Below, one piece after another: positions 7,302 through 12,953 of a stretch of DNA of 20,680 nt. The notes beneath the pieces were generated by a model. It worked only from the letters and a program-made list of their open reading frames with translations. It was not told where the DNA came from and did not search any database. Position 1 is the stretch's first letter; each line of letters begins with the position of its first letter. The translations under genes and the position numbers were made by a program. The stretch lies in assembly GCA_035763085.1 (NCBI GenBank), contig DASUBV010000325.1, positions 1 through 20,680 on the forward strand, written 5' to 3'. The DNA is from DASUBV01 sp035763085. Its GTDB lineage: Bacteria; Actinomycetota; Actinomycetes; Streptosporangiales; Streptosporangiaceae.

Positions 7302-7967
7302 TGGCTCCCACCGCCAGCCGTCTTTGTCCTCGCAGATGATCTTCTCGCCGTTGCCCGCGACGCCGGTCATGCCGTGGTCGGAGTCCCGGCAGAACTCACC
7401 CGGCTCGTAGCAGTTGCCCGCATTGCTGCGCGGATAGCAGCCGGCCCGTGCCGGGGGCGACGGGGCGGGACCCAGCGTGCTCGGCTGGGGAGTCGGGGCC
7501 GGGACAGACACGCGGGCCGGGCGCGGGGCCGGCCGCGGCCGGACGGAGGCCTGGCAGGTGCCCGTCCGGGCGTGCCGGGAGACATGAACGGTGATGACAA
7601 TGCGCTGACCGGGCCGGGCGCCGCGGAGCCGGAATCGGAGCGTGTGCCAGCCCCGGGCACTTGCCCGGCCGGATGCGCTCGCCTGGTACACACCAGACTC
7701 CGCGCTGCCGGTGACCCGGGCCCGAGCGGCCGTGTGCACGGTGATCCGGGCCACGGTGCGCACGCGCGGGCGGCGCGTGACCGCCCGCGCGTGACACCTG
7801 AGCGGAGACATCATGCCAGCGGGCTCGGCGGCCGAGGATGTCCCCGGCGCCGGAGCCAGGCCGGACGTTGTCGCGCCGCTCTGCGCGCTGCTCCCGCAGC
7901 CTGCACTGAGCAGGCCAGCCAGCGCTAACCCCGAGATCGCTAAGACAGCGGTTCTTGTTGTGGGCAC
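7296..7967 (-). CDS. Predicted lipoprotein with Cys-containing C-terminal domain
   Basis: From GTG 7967 the protein has 223 residues and opens with a textbook lipoprotein signal (PTTRTAVLAISGLALAG then lipobox LSAGC, Cys24). Thus it is exported and lipid-anchored outside the membrane. Residues about 65-150 are Arg/Ala/Val-rich and look beta-sheet forming (RITVHTAARARVTGS, GWHTLRFRLRG, IVITVHVS); a Pro/Ala linker follows; the last 47 residues contain four Cys (CYP, NCYEPGEFC, IICED) and end GWRWEP. I recall similar C-termini on secreted actinomycete proteins but know no function. An in-frame GTG at 8006 is an alternative start, 13 residues longer; the signal peptide fits 7967 better. Confidence 0.7.
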   Translation of the reverse strand: MPTTRTAVLAISGLALAGLLSAGCGSSAQSGATTSGLAPAPGTSSAAEPAGMMSPLRCHARAVTRRPRVRTVARITVHTAARARVTGSAESGVYQASASGRASARGWHTLRFRLRGARPGQRIVITVHVSRHARTGTCQASVRPRPAPRPARVSVPAPTPQPSTLGPAPSPPARAGCYPRSNAGNCYEPGEFCRDSDHGMTGVAGNGEKIICEDKDGWRWEPA

Positions 7968-8024
7968 GGCACGCGAGCCTAGCGGGCTGGCAGCCCGGGG
8001 CGGCACGACTCGCTAGGACGGGGG

Positions 8025-8030
8025 ATCCTA
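8025..8030 (-). promoter_or_regulatory. Candidate -10 element of lipoprotein gene
   Basis: On the minus strand TAGGAT (in context TATAGGATC) is a near-ideal actinobacterial TAnnnT -10 in an otherwise GC-rich stretch. Transcription would begin near 8018, giving a leader of about 12 nt to the 8006 GTG or about 50 nt to the 7967 GTG. No clear -35. Confidence 0.4.
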
Positions 8031-8093
8031 TAGAACCCCTTACCGGGATCCGGCGCTCGCGAGGACAGGCGTGCAGGTCTTTCACCCGGCCCG

Positions 8094-8612
8094 TCAGGCG
8101 GCGGGCAGGGCGGGGCGTTCGTAGCGCATGCACGTCCAGCGGGCGCCGTCCTCGATGCTGTAGGTGACCTCGCCCCGGCCCTGGAAGCCAAGCTCCTCGT
8201 AGTAGCGGCGCAGCCCGCTGTTGGATGCCATGCAGTCAAGCCGGAGCACCGGGCGGTCCAGGGCGGCCCCCAGTTCCTGAGCGGCGTTCAGCGCGGCACC
8301 GCCGAGGCCCTGGCCGGAGTGGCGCCGGCGGATGGCGAGCGAGTGGCAGTACACGGCCGTGCCGTCATCGCGGCCCCAGACCCGCTCATCGGCCAGCTGG
8401 ATCCGGACGGTGCCGGCCAGGACCTGGCCGGAGCAGATCAGGTACAGCTCACGGTCGCGGGCAGCCTGAGCGAATTTCTCGTGCGGGAAGGCCGGCGACC
8501 ACTGATGGGGGATGCCGCGTTCATCGCGCAGCCAGATGGCCGCCTCGGCGAGGATGTCCAGGACGAGCCCGAGATCCGATTCGGTCGCGACGGCGAGCCT
8601 GGCTGTGACCAC
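8094..8612 (-). CDS. GNAT family N-acetyltransferase
   Basis: A 172-residue single GNAT domain that should transfer an acetyl group from acetyl-CoA to an amine of a small molecule or protein. The acetyl-CoA-binding motif A is CHSLAIRRRHSGQGLGGAALNAA (about 93-115; consensus RxxGxG/A), followed by LRLDCMASNSGLRRYYEELGFQGRGEV, the usual beta5-alpha4 end (N-x-x-L-x-x-Y-Y-xx-L-G-F). The N-terminal AAIWLRDERGIPHQWSP resembles the subgroup of stand-alone actinobacterial acetyltransferases with a WL..G..QW motif. GTG 8612 is supported by GGGAG 9-10 nt upstream. Acceptor substrate cannot be read from sequence. Divergent from the DUF4440 gene. Confidence 0.9.
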   Translation of the reverse strand: MVTARLAVATESDLGLVLDILAEAAIWLRDERGIPHQWSPAFPHEKFAQAARDRELYLICSGQVLAGTVRIQLADERVWGRDDGTAVYCHSLAIRRRHSGQGLGGAALNAAQELGAALDRPVLRLDCMASNSGLRRYYEELGFQGRGEVTYSIEDGARWTCMRYERPALPAA

Positions 8613-8705
8613 AGCGCATTCTCCCGCACCGGCCGCGACCTGCCCGGCGGCCGGGGCGGGGGTAGTCAGCCGCGGCCCTTTCTCCTGCCGACCGTGGCGT
8701 CCGGC

Positions 8706-8711
8706 TAAGGT
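8706..8711 (+). promoter_or_regulatory. Candidate -10 element, leaderless DUF4440 mRNA
   Basis: TAAGGT fits the actinobacterial -10 (TAnnnT) and lies 8 nt before ATG 8720, which has no Shine-Dalgarno. That geometry predicts a transcript starting at or next to the start codon. The -35 region is poorly matched. Confidence 0.4.
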
Positions 8712-8719
8712 TCGCTGCT

Positions 8720-9100
8720 ATGCCTGCTGATGACAGTGACGAGGCGGTCCGGGCAGCGATCGCCGGCGAGCTCCGGCTGCTCGAGCTGGCGGTGCGCAAC
8801 TCGCCCGAGCAGGTTGCCGAGCTGCTGCACCCGGAGTACTTCGAGTTCGGCGCCTCGGGCCGCCGGTGGGACCGGGAAAGCATCATCGCGGAGCTCGCTG
8901 CCGAGCAGTCCCCATCCGGCCAGGACGCCGTGGCCGCTGTGTCAGATCTGGCGGGCACGCGCATCAGTGCGGATGTCGTGCTGGTGACCTACGTCAGCCA
9001 GCGCGAGACCCGCCGCTGCCACCGCAGCTCCCTGTGGCGCCAGACGCCGGACGGCTGGCGCGTCTACTTCCACCAGGGCACGATCATCCCGCCCGCCTGA
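8720..9100 (+). CDS. DUF4440 / NTF2-like domain protein
   Basis: A 126-residue protein with the cone-shaped NTF2-like (SnoaL/DUF4440) fold pattern: an N-terminal helix region (AIAGELRLLELAVRNSPEQVAELLHPEYFEFGASGRRWDRESIIAEL), then antiparallel strands (TRISADVVLVTYVSQR, RRCHRSSLWRQTPDGWRVYFHQGTII). The LL.PEYFEFG.SGR.W.R..I and SLWRQTPDGWRVYFHQGT lines are characteristic of the actinobacterial DUF4440 group. Members include small-molecule isomerases and hydrolases as well as non-catalytic binding proteins, so the role is open. No signal peptide; cytoplasmic. It lies divergently next to the GNAT gene. Confidence 0.85.
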   Translation: MPADDSDEAVRAAIAGELRLLELAVRNSPEQVAELLHPEYFEFGASGRRWDRESIIAELAAEQSPSGQDAVAAVSDLAGTRISADVVLVTYVSQRETRRCHRSSLWRQTPDGWRVYFHQGTIIPPA

Positions 9101-9120
9101 CGCCGGGCGGGACCACCAGC

Positions 9121-9144
9121 CTGATGACTTACCTGATGACTTAC
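9121..9144. repeat. Perfect 12-bp tandem duplication at PIN gene end
   Basis: ctgatgacttac occurs twice without a gap (9121-9132 and 9133-9144). The right-hand copy contains the stop codon of the PIN gene (TAA, minus strand 9143-9141). The duplication therefore places a second in-frame stop downstream. Confidence 0.8.
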
Positions 9145-9662
9145 CTGCCGCGGCCTCGGCGCGCGTGCCTGCGCATCGCGTCCACCTTGCTCACGAATGC
9201 GGTCGGCTCGATAACGGGCGTGCCTCGCCACGGCGACATCGACAGCAAGTCGGTGTCATTCGAGACGATGAGAAGGGCGCCTACCTCTGCGGCGAGGTCC
9301 AGGATCATGTTGTCCTCGAAGTCCGGGCAATCATGAACTGTCCTGGGAACGTCGCTGATAACGCCGCCGCCGCTAAGCTCGGCCGCATCAAGGACGGCAT
9401 CCAGGTAGGAGTCGATCCTGCGTAGTTCCCACTTGAATAGCTCGGCCAGGACTCGCTGCACGTTGGATGCGATGTGCGGCGACAGCCACAAGGCGAACTC
9501 CGCCGCATCGACGATGATGCCGATGCAGTCGGCTGACGGGTTACCCGACACCGGCGGCGGTGACGGCCAGGACCGGAACGGACTATTGCCGGCAGCTGCT
9601 GCGGTCACCAGCACATTAACGTCATAGACGACAGCCGCCGGGGCGGGCTGGAGAGGGCTCAT
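9141..9662 (-). CDS. PIN-domain toxin (VapC-like ribonuclease)
   Basis: A 173-residue PIN domain, the metal-dependent RNase fold of VapC toxins. The acidic active-site set is visible: Asp14 (VVYDVNVLV), Glu74 (RVLAELFKWE), Asp117 (CPDFEDNMILDLA) and Asp136/Asp138 (VSNDTDLLSM). It is somewhat longer than the usual 130-140 residues because of a Pro/Ser loop after the first strand (SPFRSWPSPPPVSGNPSADC) and a basic tail RRHARRGRGR. This resembles the COG1569-type PIN proteins rather than mycobacterial VapCs. It starts 12 nt after the antitoxin stop with no Shine-Dalgarno, so translation is likely coupled. It should cleave cellular RNA when not bound by the upstream antitoxin. Confidence 0.85.
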   Translation of the reverse strand: MSPLQPAPAAVVYDVNVLVTAAAAGNSPFRSWPSPPPVSGNPSADCIGIIVDAAEFALWLSPHIASNVQRVLAELFKWELRRIDSYLDAVLDAAELSGGGVISDVPRTVHDCPDFEDNMILDLAAEVGALLIVSNDTDLLSMSPWRGTPVIEPTAFVSKVDAMRRHARRGRGR

Positions 9663-9674
9663 GGCGTGCTGTTT

Positions 9675-9923
9675 CTACGAGCCCTTGAGGAACTGCTGAA
9701 TGCGGCTGGGCACGTCAGCCGGATCGATCCCAAGCTCGGCTGTCCGCTGATGCCCGTAAGCCTGAGCGTCACGGAGCTGGTCGGCGATCATGATCGACTT
9801 CATGACCTTGAGGGTGGCCCGGAGGTAGGCAGACCGGTTGCCGTGGCCGAAGTACTCCACCAGCTCATCGAGCACCGGGCGGTCTTCCGGCTGAACCGCG
9901 AAGCCAAGTGTCTGAGCGCTCAT
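9675..9923 (-). CDS. Ribbon-helix-helix antitoxin of PIN toxin
   Basis: From ATG 9923 this is an 82-residue protein. TLGFAVQPED (4-13) fits the DNA-contacting beta strand and RPVLDELVEYFGHGNRSAYLRATLKVM the two helices of a CopG/RHH domain; the C-terminal half (IADQLRDAQAYGHQRTAELG ... IQQFLKGS) would wrap the toxin. RHH antitoxins bind their own promoter as dimers. I chose 9923 over the in-frame ATG 9947 because a clear -10 (TACAAT) lies 6 nt before 9923, which makes the mRNA leaderless, and because the RHH strand then starts at once. First gene of the toxin-antitoxin operon. Confidence 0.82.
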   Translation of the reverse strand: MSAQTLGFAVQPEDRPVLDELVEYFGHGNRSAYLRATLKVMKSIMIADQLRDAQAYGHQRTAELGIDPADVPSRIQQFLKGS

Positions 9924-9929
9924 GCCCTC

Positions 9930-9958
9930 ATTGTAGATAGATTGCATCTGACAGGCAA
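9930..9958 (-). promoter_or_regulatory. Promoter of toxin-antitoxin operon (leaderless)
   Basis: On the minus strand TTGCCT (9958-9953) and TACAAT (9935-9930) are separated by exactly 17 bp, close to the SigA-type consensus. Six nt (gagggc) then precede ATG 9923, so the predicted first base of the mRNA is the A of the start codon. The area is strikingly AT-rich for this window. Confidence 0.65.
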
Positions 9959-9961
9959 TCT
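9939..9961. promoter_or_regulatory. Inverted-repeat operator over the antitoxin promoter
   Basis: AGATTGC (9939-9945) and GCAATCT (9955-9961) form a perfect 7-bp inverted repeat with 9 bp between. It overlaps the -35 element and most of the spacer, the expected place for autorepression by the RHH antitoxin or its toxin complex. Binding protein is inferred from the family, not shown. Confidence 0.6.
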
Positions 9962-10000
9962 CTTGCTTTTACCTCTGGCTACGGTAACGGTCCCTGCGAG

Positions 10001-10012
10001 CCCGGCGCCGGG
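10001..10012. terminator. Possible short hairpin after response regulator
   Basis: cccggcgccggg is a perfect 12-bp palindrome 5 nt beyond the response-regulator stop (10018-10020, minus strand). It could act as a weak terminator of the three-gene operon, but the stem is short once a loop is allowed and there is no T-run. Confidence 0.25.
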
Positions 10013-10017
10013 AGCGG

Positions 10018-10662
10018 TCAGCGGATGAAGCCGCTTTCGTAGGCCGCGATGACGGCCTGGACACGATCGCGGGCACCGAGCTTGGCCAGCACGTTCCGGA
10101 CGTGGGTCTTCACCGTCTCCACGCCCACGACCAGCTCGGCTGCGATCTCCGCGTTGGACAGCCCCCGGGCGACGAGCCGCAGCACCTCACTCTCGCGCTC
10201 GGTGAGATGCGCCTCGGCGAGCTGGTGGCCGCCTGGCCCCGCATGCCGGGCGGCGAGCCGGCGGATCGCGGCGGGAAACAGCAGGGACTCGCCGTCGTGG
10301 ACCGTGCGGATCGCGTTGATGTAGTCGTCGGCGGCGGCGCGCTTGAGCAGGAAGCCCCGCGCTCCGGCCCGCAGCGCGTCGTAAACGTAGTCGTCGTTCT
10401 CGAACGTCGTCACGACGATGACGGCCGGCCCGCCGCCGTCGAACTGGCCGAGCAGCCGGGTCGCCGTGATTCCGTCGACGCGCGGCATCCGGACGTCCAT
10501 CAGCACGATGTCCGGACGGGTCCGCCGCGCCTCGGCAACCGCGGCGGCGCCGTCGTCTGCCTCGCCGACCACGGTGACGCCGGGCTCGGACTCCAGGATT
10601 GCCCGCAGGCCGCTGCGGACGAGCGGCTCGTCGTCCGCCACCAGGACCCGGATCGAGGTCAC
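10018..10662 (-). CDS. NarL/FixJ-type response regulator (LuxR HTH)
   Basis: Receives phosphate from the kinase encoded just upstream and binds DNA. From GTG 10662 it has 214 residues: receiver domain with acidic pair Asp10/Asp11 (VLVADDEP), phospho-acceptor Asp56 (PDIVLMDVRMPRVDG), Thr85 (VIVVTTFE) and Lys107 (GFLLKR); then a LuxR-type helix-turn-helix, LTERESEVLRLVARGLSNAEIAAELVVGVETVKTHVRNVLAKLGARDR (about 152-200). The GTG overlaps the kinase stop (GTGA, 10662-10659), which decides the start over a longer frame beginning at 10704. Regulated genes are not evident; the membrane protein gene heading the operon is an obvious candidate partner. Confidence 0.93.
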   Translation of the reverse strand: MTSIRVLVADDEPLVRSGLRAILESEPGVTVVGEADDGAAAVAEARRTRPDIVLMDVRMPRVDGITATRLLGQFDGGGPAVIVVTTFENDDYVYDALRAGARGFLLKRAAADDYINAIRTVHDGESLLFPAAIRRLAARHAGPGGHQLAEAHLTERESEVLRLVARGLSNAEIAAELVVGVETVKTHVRNVLAKLGARDRVQAVIAAYESGFIR

Positions 10663-11804
10663 GGCCGGATCTCCCGGACGGGCAGCGAGACCAGCAGGGT
10701 CCACCGGGCATCCTGCGTGCCGGCCTGGTACGAGCCGCCGAGCGTGGTGGCACGCTCGGCGATCCCGTCCAGCCCGCGGCCCGCGCTGGCGGCACCCCGG
10801 CCGTCGGCCGGATTGCTCAGGCTGATGCCCAGGATGTCCTGGCCGAGCGACAAGCCGAGGCTCGCCGTGCCGTCGGCGGAGTACTTCAGCGCGTTGGTCA
10901 GTCCCTCCTGCACAATCCGGTAGGCCTCCTGGCTGACCAGGGCGGGCACGGCGGCCAGGTCGCCGGTCACCTCCGCGTCGATGGCCAGGCCGGCCGACCG
11001 GGCGACCCCGAGCAGCCCGTTCAGGGCAGCCAGGTCAGGCGCAGGCGTCACGGCGGGACGCTGGCTCTCGTCCCGCAGCAGGCCGAGCATGTGGTCGAGC
11101 TCGGCGGCCGCCCGCCGGGAAGCCACCTCGATGGCCTCCAGCGCTTCCTCGGCGAAGGCCGGGTTGCGTCCGATGACCTTCCGGGCAGCCGAGGCCTGCA
11201 CGGTCACCACCGACAAGGCATGCCCGACGCTGTCGTGAATCTCGCGCGCGATCCGGGTGCGCTCGGTGAGCCGGGCGGCGTCTGCCTCCATCCGCTGCAG
11301 CCGCTCGGCGTGGGAGGGCCCGAGAAGCACCGGTCCGATGCCCGCCAGGAGCCGGCCGGCGAGCAGCGTCGCCAGCACCGTCGCTGCCGCGGCCGGGATC
11401 GTCCACCAGCTGCCGCCCAGGGCGATCAGGCCCAGGACCGCGCCGGTGAGCAGCGCGCCGGTGAGCATGTGCAGCAGGAACCACCCCAGCGTCCGCCGCC
11501 GCTGCGGCCAGCCGGCCGCCGGGCCGGGCGGGCCGTCCCGGAACTCGCCGCCCAGCAGGGTCTGCACCGCCACGCCCTCGATCTGCCGAACCGCCGGCAC
11601 CAGGCCCGCCAGCAGCGGCCCGCCGACCAGCACGACGCCGATGAGCGCCGTCGCCCAGGCCGGCACGCCGGCTTCTGCGACCAGGGACAGCACGGTGAAG
11701 CCGGCGATGCCGAGAGCCAGCGCCAGTGCTGCCCCGACCAGGACGAACACCGCCCGCTGATAGCTCTCCGGCGCCAGCACCAGCGCCGATGCCCTGCGCA
11801 GCAT
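10659..11804 (-). CDS. NarL-family sensor histidine kinase (HisKA_3)
   Basis: From ATG 11804 it has 381 residues. Four hydrophobic segments (about 18-44, 49-72, 105-130 and 134-158) form the membrane sensor part with no evident extracellular domain. Then comes the HisKA_3 dimerisation motif RTRIAREIHDSVGHALSVVTVQA with phospho-acceptor His190, and a HATPase_c domain (N-box IVQEGLTNALKYSADG; GRGLDGIAERATTLGG lid region). The sequence between N-box and lid (ISLSNPADGRGAASAGRG) is short, as in Streptomyces-type NarL-family kinases. Two nt separate it from the preceding membrane gene, and GTGA overlap links it to the regulator, so the three are one transcript. The N-terminal frame continues upstream but overlaps the previous gene. 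Confidence 0.93.
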   Translation of the reverse strand: MLRRASALVLAPESYQRAVFVLVGAALALALGIAGFTVLSLVAEAGVPAWATALIGVVLVGGPLLAGLVPAVRQIEGVAVQTLLGGEFRDGPPGPAAGWPQRRRTLGWFLLHMLTGALLTGAVLGLIALGGSWWTIPAAAATVLATLLAGRLLAGIGPVLLGPSHAERLQRMEADAARLTERTRIAREIHDSVGHALSVVTVQASAARKVIGRNPAFAEEALEAIEVASRRAAAELDHMLGLLRDESQRPAVTPAPDLAALNGLLGVARSAGLAIDAEVTGDLAAVPALVSQEAYRIVQEGLTNALKYSADGTASLGLSLGQDILGISLSNPADGRGAASAGRGLDGIAERATTLGGSYQAGTQDARWTLLVSLPVREIRP

Positions 11805-11806
11805 GG

Positions 11807-12412
11807 TCACGATTCTCGCCGGCGCCGCCAGTAGCTGATCGTCAGAGCGCCCAGCAGCGGCCCCCACAGCAGGAGCGGGGCGTAGGCAGCGACCGCGAGC
11901 AGCCCCTGCCAGTCGCCGAAACTCAGCGGGGCATCCGGCCCCTGAGGCCGGCCGTCGATCCGCAGGCCCAGCGAGAAGCTCACCGCCGCCCACGTCCACA
12001 GGGCGGTCAGTATTGCCGCGCCCAGCCCGGCGGGGATCAGCGCCATGAGGGCCGGCACCCGGCGCCCGCGCAGCACGGGAACCCAGCGCGGGAACACCTC
12101 ACCCCAGGTAGCGGTCAGTCCGACTGCGGTGAAGGCGAGCAGTTCCGAGACGACTGACAGCAAGATCACATAGAGGCCGAGCGGCACGCCGGGCAGCCCC
12201 GACCCCCCGTCGACCGAGCTCACATCGACGCGTGCGATCGGTGCATGCAAGGTGCACACCGCGATCCGCCACAGGCTGGCCGGGAGCACCGTCAGCGGGA
12301 CGGCACCGGCGGCGACCCGCGCCCAGCGCGGAACCCCTGGCGCCGGCGCGTGCAGGCCAGCCCAGGCCGCCCGGAGTCCCCGCGCCGGCACGGCGCTCGC
12401 TGCTGTCGTCAT
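11807..12412 (-). CDS. Multi-pass membrane protein of TCS operon
   Basis: A 201-residue protein with about four hydrophobic segments (about 32-52, 78-103, 118-146 and 166-194), an extracytoplasmic-looking loop after the first (HAPIARVDVSSVDGGSGLPG), and a basic end YWRRRRES. I do not recognise a named family; similar unnamed proteins are often encoded directly before NarL-type kinases in actinomycetes. ATG 12412 is preceded by GGAGG about 9 nt upstream, one of the best Shine-Dalgarno sequences in the window. As first gene of the operon it may help sensing or be the target membrane component. Function unknown. Confidence 0.8.
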   Translation of the reverse strand: MTTAASAVPARGLRAAWAGLHAPAPGVPRWARVAAGAVPLTVLPASLWRIAVCTLHAPIARVDVSSVDGGSGLPGVPLGLYVILLSVVSELLAFTAVGLTATWGEVFPRWVPVLRGRRVPALMALIPAGLGAAILTALWTWAAVSFSLGLRIDGRPQGPDAPLSFGDWQGLLAVAAYAPLLLWGPLLGALTISYWRRRRES

Positions 12413-12508
12413 TGTGATGTTCCTCCAGGACTATCCGCGGACACGAAGACGTGCATCCCACGGTGCCCCGGAAGTGCAGGCGGCTCATCACCGGCAGGAG
12501 GGAACGGG

Positions 12509-12526
12509 CTCCCCCGGCCGGGGGAG
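12509..12526. promoter_or_regulatory. 18-bp perfect palindrome at TCS promoter
   Basis: CTCCCCCGGCCGGGGGAG reads identically on both strands. It begins one base after a possible minus-strand -10 (CAGAAT), so it would span about +1 to +18 of the TCS operon mRNA, either as an operator or as a 5' hairpin (7-bp stem with a GGCC loop). Confidence 0.5.
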
Positions 12527-12556
12527 ATTCTGACGAGTCTTCTAACCGTGTGACAA
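12527..12556 (-). promoter_or_regulatory. Candidate promoter of TCS operon
   Basis: Minus-strand TTGTCA (12556-12551) and CAGAAT (12532-12527) are 18 bp apart. The -35 matches TTGACA at 5 of 6; the -10 keeps only the key A2 and T6 plus A5. The resulting leader would be a little over 100 nt and would start with the palindrome. Confidence 0.4.
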
Positions 12557-12742
12557 AACGGGACGGGACGGCGCTGAGCAGAACGAGAAGGGCCAGCCAG
12601 GCTGACCGCCAATCAGCCAAGTAAATGAGCGAAAAAGGCACTGCCATGAGGGATTTCATGCACTCGGCACTCGTCATGGCCGGTCGCGCTGACCGGCAAT
12701 TCGGCAGGTTTGTCGGCCCTTACGCGGGCCGGGGCCGTCCGG

Positions 12743-12748
12743 TAAGGT
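12743..12748 (+). promoter_or_regulatory. Candidate -10 element upstream of conservon
   Basis: TAAGGT matches TAnnnT, the same hexamer as before the DUF4440 gene, and ends 7 nt before ATG 12756. The hexamer 17 bp upstream (TTACGC) is a weak -35. It may start the conservon transcript at the small ORF. Confidence 0.4.
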
Positions 12749-12755
12749 ACCCACG

Positions 12756-12953
12756 ATGCAGCTCGCCGGATTCGTCCAAGATCATGCCCAGGACATGCTG
12801 ACTGTCGTTTGCGCGACTTTTTCCTGGTTACCGGGTTTCTTCAGCAGCCAGCAGAGGCTGATTCACATGGGACTAGCCCGCTGCGAAGGCCGCCAGCAGG
12901 CGCGGCGCGGCCGGGGCTGGTCCGCCATCATCTGCCCGCGAGGATCTGATTGA
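12756..12953 (+). CDS. Possible leaderless 65-codon leader ORF before cvnA
   Basis: The frame runs ATG 12756 to TGA 12951-12953, and its stop shares one base with the cvnA ATG (TGATG), a typical coupling arrangement. No Shine-Dalgarno precedes it, but a TAAGGT -10 candidate lies at leaderless distance. The 65 residues start MQLAGFVQDHAQDMLTVVCA, contain an aromatic and hydrophobic middle (FSWLPGFF) and a basic end (GRQQARRGRGW). I recognise no family. By eye, third-position GC is only about 70%, lower than neighbouring genes, so coding is uncertain; it may act as a regulatory leader or not be translated at all. Confidence 0.3.
   Translation: MQLAGFVQDHAQDMLTVVCATFSWLPGFFSSQQRLIHMGLARCEGRQQARRGRGWSAIICPRGSD

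Larger units (their letters stand above)
12413..12952. other. 540-bp divergent control region (TCS operon / conservon)
   Basis: This is the longest stretch without an established gene. It holds, from left to right, the Shine-Dalgarno of the membrane-protein gene, an 18-bp palindrome (12509-12526), a minus-strand promoter candidate (12527-12556), an AT-richer segment around 12600-12660 in which I recognise nothing, a plus-strand -10 candidate (12743-12748), and the possible small ORF 12756-12953. The cvnA Shine-Dalgarno GAGGA is at 12940-12944. Confidence 0.6.

Noticed and set aside
11805..11999. N-terminal extension of the histidine kinase to 11999
   Set aside because: Would overlap the membrane-protein gene by almost 200 nt; ATG 11804 directly follows its stop.
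12099..12677. Minus-strand open frame across the TCS leader region
   Set aside because: Overlaps the membrane-protein gene in another frame and translates to Arg/Gly-rich sequence in its downstream half; no family match.
12646..12740. Small plus-strand ORF starting ATG 12646
   Set aside because: No Shine-Dalgarno or -10 at leaderless distance, and no codon bias.
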